Assembly (NCBI GenBank): GCA_964030785.1
Contig: OZ034968.1
Location: forward strand, 58,872,299 to 58,936,298
Source of the DNA: Siderastrea siderea
Taxonomy: Eukaryota; Cnidaria; Anthozoa; Scleractinia; Rhizangiidae
DNA length: 64,000 nt
Reading direction: 5' to 3'
Notes under the pieces: generated by a model
The model's database searches: none
What the model was told of the DNA's origin: nothing
Seen by the model: only the letters and a program-made list of their open reading frames with translations
Made by a program: the position numbers and the translations under genes
Shown here: positions 12,201 to 27,200 of the stretch, one piece after another
Position numbering within the stretch: the stretch's first letter is position 1
Layout of the letters: the number at the start of each line of letters is the position of its first letter

Positions 12201-15200
12201 TGGCATCAAAACAGGACTAGCCCGGATAGACGGGTTCACGAGAGGTTCGATTCTATATGCCTGAAATAAGGATGAAACACCAAGTTAAATAAGTAAGTAC
12301 CACAACAACTATAATGTTAATGATACGTCTCCGAGGCGGATATACAGCTGAGTAGGCAAAAAATGACTGGTTTTGGTGAACAGCGACATTTCGGTCCTGT
12401 TTAAAAAGAAATCTAAGGAAATTGAAGGGTTCGATGTAAAGGGGGCGTACATCGTGATTTCAGGGGTAAAAAAGAGAATTTTGAAATGTAACATTCAACC
12501 CATAAGCTTAGCTTTTATCAGCTATTATATCTCTTTCTCAAGAAGGCGCGGTGATAAAGTGCCCAGGTTACGATCGCAACTGAGGTCGATCGGGAAGACT
12601 CGGAGAGCCGGGGGTTCAATGATGGCGCCTCTATCATGTTGCGTTGTTTCCCTAGGCAAGAAAGTTTACTTCACATTACCAGCGAACCGTTTGAAAGCCT
12701 AACAAAATACTGGTGGTAACCCTGTAATGTACTAGCATCCCATCCAGGGGAGTAGTAATGCTTCAAGTCACTTTATGCTAGGTATCCTGTGGTGTACTAG
12801 TATCCCATCCTGTGATGTACTAGAAACCCATCCAAGGAGGTAGTATTCCTGGGCCCAATTGTTCAAAGGGTGGATAACGCTATCCACCGGATAAATCGCT
12901 ATCCAGTGAATAAATGATAACAAAACAGAGTACACTATCCACTGGATAAATCACAGAGTTATCCGCTCTTTGAACAATCGGGGCCTGGTCACTTTATGCT
13001 GGGTATCCTGTGATGTACTAGCATCCCATCCAAGGGGGCAGTAATGTTCCTAGTCGCTTCATGCCACGGAAACCGGGATAAGCGGCGGTAGTTGCGAGCC
13101 ACAAGGCTCGTAAACGTTTCTTAGTCAAGATGTTGGGTCAGCAATCCATTTTGGATTATTGAACAACTGCACTCACTAATCAATTGTACATTCGTATGCT
13201 TAAGGACGGTGCCCCTTTTGTTACTGCGCATACGTTCTGCGCATCTTGAGTCTAGTCCGACATATTCGGGTTTCTTAAGGAATTTGCCTACTAATACAAC
13301 GGTATTTTTGTGCGGTTTATGACTATGTGGAAAAAGCAGGTCTTGGCAAGAGCTATCAGAATCCAAAAAGAAAATTGAGGGTAATCACGCATTTTTGAGA
13401 GATAATTAAGCTTAAATTTAGAAAGAAATTGCCATACATTCTTTGTAAATTGAAGCAGTTTTTGGAATTACGTTCGCTGGATTATCTCTGGAAAATGCGT
13501 GGTTACCCACATTTTTCTTTTCAGAATACAATAGGTCTTGCTAAGATCTACTTTTTCCCCATAGTCATATCATTTGCAAAAATACCTCTGTATTAGGGGG
13601 CGCCGTCCTTAATTGCATGTTAAAGAGTAAAGCTTCTTTGAGTTATTGTAAGGGGAAAGCTTATCGACCACATAACGTTAAACTCACCACTGGATCAAAT
13701 GGATGAAATATGTTGAAAAGGCGGGGACATGTTGGAAACTGGAAGTCGAGGCCAATTTCATCAACACCTCTACAAGGAGAAAAGGCTGTTACTATAATAT
13801 ATAAAGATAGGCTAGTATATAATTATGGCCAGTCTAGATATTTTGAAACAAGACTCCCTCCCTAACTCAATAAATGTGGAAATGAAAGTCTGGCAGTGGT
13901 TTGGAAAAGAGGGGTAGTTTCCAAAGAAACTGAAGTGCAGCGTCAGTGGAGAATTGAAACAAAAATATGGATTTAATACGCTATTTTTTTTCCTTTGCAG
14001 TGGCCAATTTAATTTGACAAGTCAGTTGATAAATCCAAACGTCAGCGGTTAAGAAAAACCTGCTTTCATTGATTTCAGAAATCTATTTGAAATTTAACGG
14101 TTTTTATAACGAGAACGCAGCCAAACAGAAGGAGGGAACTCGCTTTGAGAATAGGAAGTGCTCGGCAGACATTTTCTAGGGAAACCTGTAAAAGGTACCG
14201 TAAAATATCCATAAGTGTAACGCCCGGGTGAGTGTAGTCGTGAGAAGGACTGTTTGTGATGACATTGACTGACGTTTCGACAAGATGAGCGGAAGTCATC
14301 ATCAGAGTCAAGTGAACTGTGAATCGTCAATAGATGTTATAAGTCTCTGGTCGTTGTCCTGATTGGTCGACGATCTCGTGATGTTATTGGTCATCTGTCA
14401 ATCGAACCATTTACGGTATAAGTTCATGTAAAACTCAAGAGCAGCTACACCACACAGTGCACACCATAATTTCAGAGATTTGAGCATAGCCCTGATAGTC
14501 TATGAGAAGGACTGTTGTGTTGACAATGACTGATGTTTTGCCTTTAATTTCTGAGCGGAAGTCATCATCAGAGTCAAGTAAATTGTTGACCTGATTGGTC
14601 TGCAAAAACACAGTGTTGTCGGCCATTTGTCAGTTAAGCCATGATGTCATTGGCTGTAGAGACCGTAAAAAGTGATTGGTGCTTTACAATCCGCATTTTG
14701 TTAGTCAAATTTCATCACAAAGGTTCCTCTTCAGGACTACACTAACCCGGATGATCATAATTCACTTCTGATACCTCACTCCCTCCCTGGACTGGAAAGT
14801 GACCGCGGGTTTTTTTCCTCAAGATCAGTGGGAGAATTTAAATTTGCCATTCTAACGATTCCAGAATGAGAACAGGAGATAAAAACTGCCTAAAAGCCAT
14901 TCCAAGTATTCCCATTCCAGAATGGTTCCCAAAAAAACGTGCCCAGAACTTTGGCCCCTGCAGACATGTTTCTCTATTTGTTACATACGCGCATTTGAAG
15001 GTCAGACGCACATTTGAAATTTCAGAATAGCCGCTTCGGTAATTGTAGGGAAGATGGATTACCAACTCGAACACCCCAGCCAGCTCCTGCCCCCTAACCT
15101 CTCCCTTCTCCCTTTCCACGAGGCCTTCTAAATGTACCTAGTGTCTTACCTTACTGTTAAAAACATTCCTATGGGTGAACCAAGTGCAAACAATGCATAG

Positions 15201-18200
15201 AATCTAAGGTCCAGCTGTGGATACTCGACATAAGGTTGTCCCGTTCCCGCAAGTCCTTGTTGATAGACCACCTCAACACTAGCAACAGAAGCTACAGATA
15301 TCGACTCGGAAACTCCTAAATCGGCCGGTTTCACCAAAATCGTTGATGAAGCCATTTCCGCGCCACAGCTTGTTGGTTCTTCCCTTAATGTGTCTTTTAG
15401 TCTCTGGCTTTCAACTTTCGCTTTAGCCTTAGCCTCTGCTCTGGCCTTTTTCCTTTCTTCTCTTTCGAGTTTCCTTTTTTCCTGTAAAATAGAAGGTGGA
15501 ATAAATCTTTAATTTTCATGATAAATAAAGTCACACACAAACCAGGAGGCCCATACAGCTAGAGCTTAACCCGGTTTCTGTAGCACAAAGCAACTGAGAG
15601 TATTGCAATTCCCTTCCCCACCCCCACCCCCCCTGGATGGGATGCCAATCCATCGCGGGGTTACCCCAGCAGTATGTCACTGGCACCCATTACACATGGG
15701 TCAAGGTATATGTGGAGTAAAGTTTCCTGTCTAAGGAAAAAAAGGCGGGGACCAGGCCTCCAATCTGAACCGTCAACCTTCGGATCTAGTAGTAGTAGAA
15801 TAATTTATTATTTATGTTAACTATGTACAGGACATAATAATACCATATTTAGCTTCTGATTTTTCAAGTATCCCATCAGCTTTTTTCTTGGTCCCATGGG
15901 AATGCCCATCTCCTTCATATCTTCTTCTCCACACAACAGCTGAGAAAACAAAATAAACCAAAAAAAATAATGTCTCTTAAATGTGATTACATTGCAAAAA
16001 GGGGAACTGCAGTACATACCTGTGGTACAAGAAAGAATGTTTTTTTTCAACAAAAAGGGAGGCAACTGGTTACTACTAATAATTGACGACCGGGTCTAGT
16101 AAAACCCATTTTTCTTCCGTGTTCGTCATTTTTTTGTAGGTCACTTGAATACCCCAGATTTCCAACTTTCGCTGGGCCAACAAATAGTCCCTTACTTCCG
16201 GTTCCGGTCATGACGTCAGAAATTCATAGTAACGAAAGAATCAAACCAAACTCATAACATCATTCCCTAACCGTGTTACTGTATCACTCTTCTCACGACA
16301 TATTTATTTGTCATAGACTTACCGCTGTTAGCTTTGTGATGGCCTAGGTGGCCACACGTGTCTTACATACACGCATGCGCAACAAAGTTAAGTTCGGCCT
16401 TACGTGAGCTCAGTGACTTTAATACCTTTGTTACATCGTTGGGTAGGGGGAAGTCGGGTAGGGGAATGAAAGCCCAGACAGCCGATCGCGCAGAATGCCT
16501 ATTGTTTTCAGGACATTTACTTTCAGCAGAAACTCTTTCGGTTCAAGAAAGTTTGCAGATCTGTCATATTGCGCGTTATTATTCGTAGACGCTTAGAAAG
16601 GGCTTAATTCATTGTTTGCCATAAACGACTTGTTGTTACACTTGACTTTTCAACATTTTATGACCTTTTATAGTCTGTGAGAGCGTAGAGCAAACAAAAA
16701 TATACGGTTTGCATGCGAGCGTATGCTGACATAGGAGCGTGAACTTGCGTGGCTTTAAATGATACTTGATAATATTATGGAGACAGCTGATAATTTGGTT
16801 GCTGAAAAACAACAACAACAAAGCGTCATGTGTGGCTTGACATTTAGTCACGTCGCGCGTGACTAGTGACAAAAACAAACTATAGCACGCTCATCTCAAC
16901 AGGGGTGATTTGTTACTTGTGAGTAGAGCGTAACAAACCACAACACAAACTTCGATTATCCGGATTTACGGAAACCAAGGATAGTAGTAAGTACAGATAT
17001 CCGAGAGACCGGAGGGTCGAGAACAATGAAAATTCAATATTTTCTTGATCTGAGATAACTTGAAACTGAGTAAACCATCAGACACGATTTCGGTGAGCAA
17101 TTCGATGGAGGTTATTTCAAGAGGAAACTGTATTTATTAGACACCTAAAATAGCAGCATTCTTGACTTTTTCTTTTCTGGCAGTGTTCGATACATGAAAC
17201 CTGTTTCAAGAAATTGTTTGCTCTAGCTATTTCCTTTCCAATCACAGTTTTCGAGATTATCACTCGTAAAATGTGGATAAATAAATCGGTATTGCAAAGA
17301 AAAGTACAGATAATGGCGAAGTAAGATAACAGAGTTCCGCATGATCTAGGGAATGACTGTAACATTTTTACGTGGTTTTGCCTATTAATTTGTATATCTC
17401 ATGCAGTGAAGCCCACCCCGACTGAACCAGGCAATCGACACTTTTTTGCCCCCATAAGCTTTAAATTTCATTTTTTTCTTTTAATTATGAACCAATAACG
17501 ACTTAAGCGTCAGATGTGTGGGCTACGTATGGTCGAAGTTGTAATATCTACCTTCTCTGACTTGTTTTCATCGAGTTTTGTGATCAAGCCCACGATTTTC
17601 TGTTTTTTCAGTAACCTTTGATTGCTAACAAAATTGTAACAAGAAAAGTACCAGGGGCGTCAAACCGAGTCAGGCAGTCGATAAACATGAACACAAATTA
17701 TTCGGATATAATTCTGTAATAAGGAATTTTAATTATTTAATACAGAATTGGCGTCCACGTTGTTATCTGATTTACAAACTCCTACCTTCCGCTTGGATTT
17801 GCAAATCTTATACAGCCAACTCTCGCCTTGCGGACATCTCGCTATTACAGACACCACGTTGTTACAGACAGGAGCTGAGGTCCAGGGGAATAAGATTTAC
17901 TGAAAACAACAACCGCTATAACGGAGTACTCTCTATTACGGACACCAAATCCTGGTCCCGATGGCGTCTGCTATAAAAAGAGTCGACTGTACCACGTGGC
18001 CCCTCAATTTTTCGTTAAATATTGTGTAAAGATAAAGTTGCGGATAAAAGCTTTACGCAGTGGGATACCGGTAACTTACAAATGTCTCCATGTCCATTTC
18101 TTCTGACTCAAACAGCCCCACATACTCAGGCAGACCAAGCTGTGTTAGCGCATCTCCAAGAGCTGGGTACGAATCATCTTCCTCATCGTCCGAATGGCTG

Positions 18201-21200
18201 TCGGAACCTGGTGGTGTCTCGTTGTTCCCGGGTGCAGTGCCATCTGTGGTGGACATTTTGCTGAAAAAATGAAACACAAAACCTCATACATAAGCACGTT
18301 ACCTCCTATGGCAATCTCAAGACATGTATGCAGCCAACAATTTAGCCACCCTCACTTGACTATTTGCCGCACGGTTTGCACAAATTTTTTTTTGTCTAAC
18401 AGGCTTTCAGTCGCCTGCGCTGCAGCCGACCAATGATGATGATTATGCTGCGTACTAATTAATAACATTAAATAAATTCAATGTTGACATCCAGACCTCT
18501 ATAATGAAAACTGTACAGGTGTGGGTAAGTTAACTTGACCCTGGTTATGTTTATTGGTTTGTGACAACTGAATGAAATCCGGGCCTTAACGTCCTCAACC
18601 TCCTACTGTGCAATAGCCCCCAGAATTACAGTTGAAAGGCTAGTTAAGCCTGTAGGAATACCAATTAAAAGAATTATGTCATCACTACATTCATGTAACG
18701 ATGATAATCATGTTAGCATTTTGATTGTCGTTGGGTTTTAGAACATGTTTTACAAATCCTACGACATTTTTCGTTTTGTCTGCAACTTTCGTGAAGATGT
18801 TGTGCATCTGATTTAGGCGAAACGATTCGTGTTGCAGACATGACGTGAGCAAGTCACATACAATAAACGGTACGACTTTTGCTTACAACCGTTGTAACCA
18901 AAAATCGTACCCGCCCATCTAAATCGGCCCTTGGAGCTCCTTAAACTTTCACTGGTGAAAGACTGTGTGACGTCATGCTCATAGGTCACAGGCCTCTCTC
19001 CCCCACAGGGCTCCCTTGGAAAGCTTCCACACAATCAGGCGTGACTACTACCAGTGACAACAGGGGTATAAAATAGCCCTCTTTGGAGTGAGGCTGGGAT
19101 TTATGGTCATTAATTATTGCATTATTTAAGGTTTGTAAAAAGTGACCCGCGAAAATTAACCACTGTTATTTGCCCTTTGCAGCTGACTCTTCAAACATGG
19201 CAAAGTTAACAGACATGACTTTTCCGGATATCAAAGCCACACTGCAATGTGGGAGGTTGGATGTTACAATTCTGACTGGACTACTAACCAGGGTCTTAAA
19301 ATTACTGGTAAGATCATGCTGCAGGCGCACAAAAGCCAACATGATCTTAACACATGGGAGGGTGGGTGGGGTGAACTCACCCAAGCCACCCCGCTTGAGC
19401 AGCGAGTGGGTGGAGATCACAAAATAATGGACTGATGCAGTTTTACCGGGCGCGTTTACATGCTGGCATCTGATCTCAACATGGTTTCCTGCAAAATTAG
19501 GATCAAGGATTGAGGATCAAGGATAAAGGATGACCAAGGATCGCGGATCGGGTTTCAGAGATCAGGGATCGTGGATCAATGATCAAGAATCAAAAGAATA
19601 CAAACAAATAGATGAAAAAGATCCCCGATCCTCCAACCTCAATCCTCGACTCTGGTTTTCCAGGAAACCTCTCAACCTTCAGTTTTTAACATGGAAATGG
19701 AAAATGCACCATGTTAAATCACATTCCCACAAATAATTATCAGATAAAGTAAATTACTCTAAAGGATGCTTACTTTCCTTGCTCTTCCAGAGACTGCTGA
19801 GTTGAAGGCTTTTCACCTTTCTGATCTTTCTACAGTGATAGGAAAAATAAATATGACAAACTTAACCCTTTAACAGGGAGGAGACTACGCGACCGTTTCC
19901 GCGAACACCTACGAGACGTTGAAAGAAATGACAAGAACGCATCCAAACCAGTCCCCTGACATTTCAATCTCCCTAATCATTCTAGCCAACACATGGCGAT
20001 CTGCGGCCCTTCCCCACACCAGGGTAACACAAAAAGCCGTAAAAATCTAGGACAAAAAAATCATTTTTCAAATCGGCACACTTATTCCCCATGGTATCAA
20101 CGAACGCTTTTCATTCAACTAATTTATTCTTGTTTTTCACGTTGCCACATTCCTACCAATAGCGTAGCTCCACCACTCTCTATATAAACCAAGTGTAACC
20201 CACAATTCCTTGATTTGCTCTGACGAAGGGCTAACGCTGGAAACGTCAGCTTTCAATCTCTTTAAGGTGGCCAATTTGCCTTATCAGCTCAGTTGTTAAA
20301 TCCAAAATTTTGTGTTTCACGTCCCCACCGACGCAGCACCACAGTTTCTTTCGAAACTAACCCCCTTGTTTGTTAACCCTCTAAGCCCTAACAGTGACGA
20401 AAATGAAATTTCTCTTTACATTATCACCACTTGGTCAAACATTCAAGTGATGAGAATAAAGAAAGTGATCAGTGCTCAAGGATAAGATATCTTGATATTT
20501 AGACAAATTCTCCTTACTAGTTCCATAAGAAATGTATGGAGAACAGTAAGGAGAATATGCATCTTTATATCAGGGCTTAAAGGGTTAAAGCCTGATCACT
20601 GGAAGAAAGGGTAATTAACAGAATAAAATCTGAATAGCCTAGTAGAATTTGCATTGAAATTTTTGGGTAAAAAGGGGCAGCTTTTATGTATTTGCCAGCA
20701 TTTACTATAAGCTACTTATACTTGTCTGAAATTCCCTCCTTAAACCTCTGTGGGTGCAGGCAAAAGAGTTTCTCAAAACTCTGACTAATACTTCTGACTA
20801 ACTACATGTATTACACCACAACTCAAGTCTTAATCAGCAAGGACAGGAATCAGTTTAAAGATGAAAGACTTTGTGATCTCAGATGCTTTGTCATGAGGCC
20901 ACGCATACAATTGTATCACATTGAGGTATCAAAACAACACAACAATTCATGTACCTGATGTAGAAGAATGTCAAACAGAATGCTTGAACCTAGAAGACAT
21001 AATATAAGGTGCTGTTATACTGTGCAGTGTTTTATGTGGTTTTGTTCTTTCCCTATAAGCCCAGTCAATGTTAACAGACTTTCTTTGCAAAGTAAATGAA
21101 GTTCTACCTGCAAGAGTAAAATGATGTTGTAATGGCACCTGTGTGCTTTAGCAGTGCACCTACCTAAGCTGTGGCCACAGACTGAGTATTTGCCACTGAA

Positions 21201-24200
21201 TGTGGGATTTCGGCTCTTGAAGATTTCTAGCAGTCTCTTGATTTCTTCACCAACTGTGTTCACAATGTTCTGGGAAAAAAAAGCATACTGAAATTTAAAA
21301 AAAAACTAAATATATCGAAGTAACTTGAGCCAAGTTAAACCTGTTCAGATTGGGGAAGCTACCTCAAAAGATTACATTATTATGGGAAATTAACGCTTGT
21401 GTTAATTAAGGTATTTGAAATTAACGTGACTTAAATTAACACCAATTGAAGGGAAAATTACTCCCCAATAAAGGAAATTAACGAGAAAGAGGGGGTAAAA
21501 TTTCAAAATGAGCGAAATTAACACGATTAGCACAAAGAAACACCTTGTGGTCTCAACTGGAACAAATTTATTTCTGAATATAAAGATCACGAACAAAACA
21601 GGTCTACAGGTGCACAAGGCAATTTCTTTACAGACAATGTGCATTAAATTCTGCCTAAGTGTAGCAAAGCTATTGATTTGTGGGTGTCAAGAATGTATGG
21701 ACTGTATCCAGAATATTAACATGATGGATATTAAGGTCACGGAAACTAGCGCTCCACTTAATTAACAACGCAGAAATTAACGCGAATTTTCACAATTCGC
21801 GTTAATTTCATGGAGCGTTAATTTCCTATAATAATGAAACCTTGTTCTTGAAATAATGGCCCACTGTTCAGAACCTGGCTTATAGGACAGATCATATTTC
21901 CATCTGATGGCAGCCAAATTTTGACAGGCATGTCAATCACAACACTAAACTTCCGGGGGGTGAAATGCTTATGAAATTTAACAATCTAACTTATTTCAGA
22001 GAATATGATATGAATCCTTCGTAAGCAATCAACCTTGTAGGAACAGGATGGGTGGTTGAATTCTAGTGAAGATTGCTTAAATATGATAGTTCTAAAATAC
22101 AGCTGTGTTTGACTGACAATTGAATCAAATGGGATTTCATAAAGAGATTCACTTACAAGACTGATGTTCATTCATTCCTTCACTCAACAAAGTGTTTGAC
22201 TGAGAAGTCAAGATTTCAATAGGGGAGCTTGATTAACCCTTGAAGCCCCAAGAGTGACAAGCATCTTATTTCTCCTAACGATATCACTAGCTGATCAAAT
22301 ATACAGATCATGAGAATAAAGGGAAACGTTCACCAGGCACGAAATTTCTTGATGATTAATCAAATTCTTCCAACTAGTATAACACGAAGTATATAGAGAA
22401 CAGTGAGGAGAATATGCATGTGGATATTGGAGCTTAAAGGGTTAAAAAGGATTCTTAATGACTCACTTGACAATAAGTAGGACTAGTGTAAAACAGTATA
22501 TCAAGAAGTGTGCTATTCGTAAATTCTCGCAGGCGCCGTATACTTCCCAAAGAGATGGACTGAAGTCGTCTGCATAGAAAAATAAATTACAGTCATGTAA
22601 TCAAAAAAATTGTCAACAATTTATGGCAAAAAACATTCAACATAACCACCCTGGAGTGCACGCTCCTCCAGGAAAAACATCTGACACAACTTTTGGCACG
22701 TAGGAAACTGCAGAGAAGCTGTAAGTTCATGAAGCCAGCCTAAATGCTTTGAAGGACCCACATAGATCTGAAACACTTGCACATTGGTTAGGGTTCCACC
22801 ACCATCTTGGACATTTTTACCCAACACATAATCATTCTATTACCATTCATGTAAATAATGAACTTTAGTGATTACAATGCATTTTAGCACTACAGTCAAA
22901 ACCTCCTTAATATCGACACCTTGTTACTACAGAGAGTTTTATAGTTCCTGCAGAATGCTGCTACAGATTTACTCGACCAAAACTATTTCATTTATGAAAT
23001 TATGAATATATGAAATTCATATATTTTCACAACTGCATAAGCAGGGCTTGAAATAACGGCCGGTCAACGGACAATGTCCGGTCAAAAATAGGTTTTGTCC
23101 GGTCAAATCCTTGGATGGCCGGACAATTTGTCCGGTCGTTTACCCTTGTAAAGAAAATTTTAAATTTTTAAAGCTTCAACATTATTGGCGTTCGTGAATG
23201 AAAAGGAGAAAGACAGAACGAGATACTACCAGACCAAAAACTTTTAACAAATGATTCATAATAGTGGTTGTAAAATTTCCGGTGGTTGCAAATTTTCGCT
23301 TTGTCATTCATCAAGCCGTCACCGCAAATTAGCGGGTGTTCCGGAGAAAGCGTGTGTAGCGGTGTGAATTAACAGTGCCTCTCAGTGTCGGTACAAAGGT
23401 CCGGTCCAATAAAAAGAAAGCAAGTTTACATTTATTTGTCGACTTGTCGACATTTTGTGTGAATCACTCTAGGTCTAAATTCCGAGATTGACGAAACATC
23501 CCTGAGAGGTGATTTTCAAGGGAAACAAACCATTTAAACAGAAAGTTCACATATTCCATCAACTTCACGACTTAAGTAGGTATTAAAATTTAACCGTATA
23601 GAAGACAAAGAACTGAAGCGATAGTTGTATGCACAAATGTAATATTGATTCTGACGAACTTTGCGGCTGTACCGTGCGTTCCAGCATTGAGTTCGAGGCT
23701 GCATGTACAATAAAGGCGTAGAAAATGTACTTGCTTGATATGTAAACATTATGCAGGGGGAGGGGGGATTTTATAGAGATATGACGTAATGGATATTTGT
23801 CCGGCCAAAAATGGGTTGTGTCCGAGCAAAAATAAGTTTGACCGGACAACTTGACCGGCGCCAGCCGGGAAATTATTTCAAGCTCTGATAAGTTGCTTTA
23901 ATAACTGCGAAGATCTTCTTTACATTTATTATTTCACTTATCATGGAAACCAGACACGGACAATGGACAGTTTGTCCTGTCTAAACTGATAAGGTTTCAT
24001 ACTAACTTATTTAATCAACCACATTTATATGGCTTTCATTACCTTAAGTGCTCGGTGCAGTGCTCCACAAGAAGAACAACTGCATATAAAATCACTTGCA
24101 CAGACGACGAATCATTACACGACCATGGTAGAAAAAATTGTACATAAGTGGCTAATACATGGCAGAACTGACAAGAATATTAAATAACTAAATAACAACT

Positions 24201-27200
24201 GTCTAAGCACCATTTTCGTTCACAAATTCAACAGTCTGAATGGTACACAGTGTTGTGTAAGTCGCCAGTGTTTTTCAAGTTGGAGTACATGGAAAAAAAA
24301 ACCTGAGATGATTGTAGTTTGGGTAGAATTGTTTGTTCGATTTACGGTTGTAAATCTGCCATCTGTAATAAAGTTTGTCATCTTAAGAGCATGCATTAGA
24401 CAGTTATTTTGTTTTTAGCGTGCCACACCACTAAAGGTAACAAAAGCATTTTATTTTATATGGCCAATTTGGTTAATGTTGAGGATTAAAAAATTGTCCA
24501 ATGCACTATATCATTCAGCTACGCAGTCAATCATATATATTTAATTAGTTTACTAGTTGAAAGAAAATTGATATACATGTATAATTTGTTTTGGTGTGGA
24601 CATTTGGTATTGTTCTGTATTTTCTGGCCAAAGAGTACAACACATTGATTGCATCACTCATGAGAATCTGCTTAATACAAACATTCCCTTAACACATACA
24701 AATTCCATGGTCCCTATATATTGAGTCTGGATGAATGAGTTTCACTGTATTTCAAATCATGCTGTTATTTGACCTGATTCCTTTTCTTTATAGTAGTGAG
24801 CTGGTAAAGCAACAATTATATAAAAATAGAGTACCAACTTCTGTTTAGAATGCTTTTAAGAGTTAGTGTCCAGTGATACATTCACAAGAATTTCAAGACA
24901 AAAGGTGAATCTTTTTTGTGCACATACACCATGTCTACCACATGTTAAAATTAACCCTCGAAGCCCCAACAGTGATCAGCATCAAATTTCTCATCGCATC
25001 AGTGCACTATAACACATACAAGTCATGAGAATTAAGGATTTGATCACCTAAGTTAAAGTGTGTTGACATTAAAACAAGTTCTCCAAGCTAGCACTTAACA
25101 AAACTTATGGAGACCAGTAAGAAGAATTAATTTAATTTGTTAATGATGGTGTGAGTTAAAGGCTGAACACAGGTCAGACATTTCAGAAATGTAGTCAAGC
25201 GCTCGGCAATGTACATTGAACAATGGTCTAATGTACATTTCCAGCACTGTACAACGGGTCACAAAATAAAATTGAATCAAAGTGCAAGATACCCAATGTT
25301 ACTCTGACTCTTCCCAGTTTCTCCTTGGTTATTACAAGCTACTTTCACTGATAGAGAAACAAAGCATTTACTAGCTACTAATTGCTTTTTCCTAAATGAG
25401 TACTTTTTCCATTTCCTCAGCTACTACAAAAATTAGTGACTGCCCCAGTAAATACACCCAAGGGCCTGTTTCTCGAAAGTCCCGGTAACTTTTTGGGCCC
25501 GGAGCTTTATTTTAAAATCAAAATCTATAGAACCTTGGTGTAGTTTTTCGCCTACATATCAGCCTCACTTGTTTTATCAACTTAGAATTTTATTTCTCAG
25601 CTTTCAAAACCAACAAAATTTGAGTCTTACATGCAAACATTGTGCACATAAAATAGCTTTTCAGGCCCGAAAAGTTATCAGCACTTACGAGAAATGGGCC
25701 CCAGGTTTTTCAAACATGATTCGACCACCCAGACTTGCCTGTCGTGATTTGACCACAATCCACCAGTGCACTGGTGAAGAAAATTTGCCCTTAAAATGAG
25801 TTCACAGAGTAAAATACTTACTTCCTGAAATGTAAGTGAAATCCATAAAAGAATAGGTTTCACTATGGTGCACAACCAACCTTTTCCAACACAATTCATC
25901 ATCAATAATTTCCTTGTTAAGGAAATCCTTTTCTGTAAGGATGTTTATATTTCAAGAAGTCAGTATTTATTTTGTGGACTCATTATCAGTAAAAGTCACT
26001 CCAACACTGCCTGATCATAAGTTAATCATTATTTTTATAGAAACAAGAGTGTTTTAATTGAAAATAGACCACTCGTAAACTTCATACGAAACTACATCTG
26101 GGACTCAAGTGGCATATTTTCCATATCCTCACTAGTGAGGATATCGATGACGTCATTTCCCTCTCTTACACTGTTGTTTGTGCAAAAATACTCTTGTCCA
26201 TATGATAAAAAGAAAATGACATGGTGGCTTGAAGATATGAATTTTATTTTCAAGTGGTAAAAAACAATATTTTACTCACTCGCTGCACTCGTTCGTAAAA
26301 TATTGTTTTTACCACTCAAAAATAAAATTCATATCTTTGCGCTGCCGTGTATCCTCTATCTAATAATCATCACCATCAAATCATGTTTCAGAATCAGGGT
26401 CTAAACAGAACATTGAAATCAGCTGTAAAAGGGCTGCAAGAATAGGGTCAGTCAATCGCACTACAAAACAACTTACTCATCTACTCCAGTGGAGTCATTA
26501 TGAAGTCTTGAGTGCCACTGGACAGGCAAGAACTCCACCCTTCCAATTGCACGACCCCTGGAAAGTTCCTCATGGTGATCAACCAACATTTGAAGACTCA
26601 CTTTGCGGAAGTCATCAACTGGAATGTAGATAAGAAAACAAAAAGAAAGAGTCCTTCACGAGTGGCACCAAGAAGAATGATACATATACAAAGACACTGC
26701 ACCAAATGCTATTTACATTGTATTTTTCAATTTTATTACATACATAAATGCCTTCTTTATTTAAGATGCAAAAAGAAAAGCAATATTAATTCACATAAAA
26801 AATGCATCCTTAGCATTTTGCTGAGTGTCTCAACTGCTTTCATCAATCACTGCAGGCTTGGACAAGACTGAATCAGACTGGACTGACAAAATGTATTTTG
26901 TTGCAAGTCTTTTCTTGACATAGCTTGGCTTAGACATGACAGTTGACACTGACACATCTGCATTTCTTTTTTTCCCAGCATATTTAATCGATGAAAATCA
27001 ATCATCGGATTGCTAATCAATGAATCGATATTAATTGATGAAATAAGTTAATAAATATTGATTAATATGAAATTAATAATTGATGATTAATCAATAATCA
27101 TACCAACCTCCTCTCTTAATTAGATTGTCTATTATTGCCATCAATTACCACTGATTACCATCGGATTTCATTGACTCGCATCGAATTCCATCGAGGGAAA

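Noticed and set aside
12715..13070. CRISPR-like spacing of the repeated CTAGCATCCCATCC block
   Set aside because: Irregular spacing, diverged copies and a eukaryotic SINE-like context.
20220..20250. Calling this repeat a proven hammerhead ribozyme
   Set aside because: The core words are present, but stem III has at most two pairs and stem II has a mismatch in this copy; kept only as a motif hypothesis.
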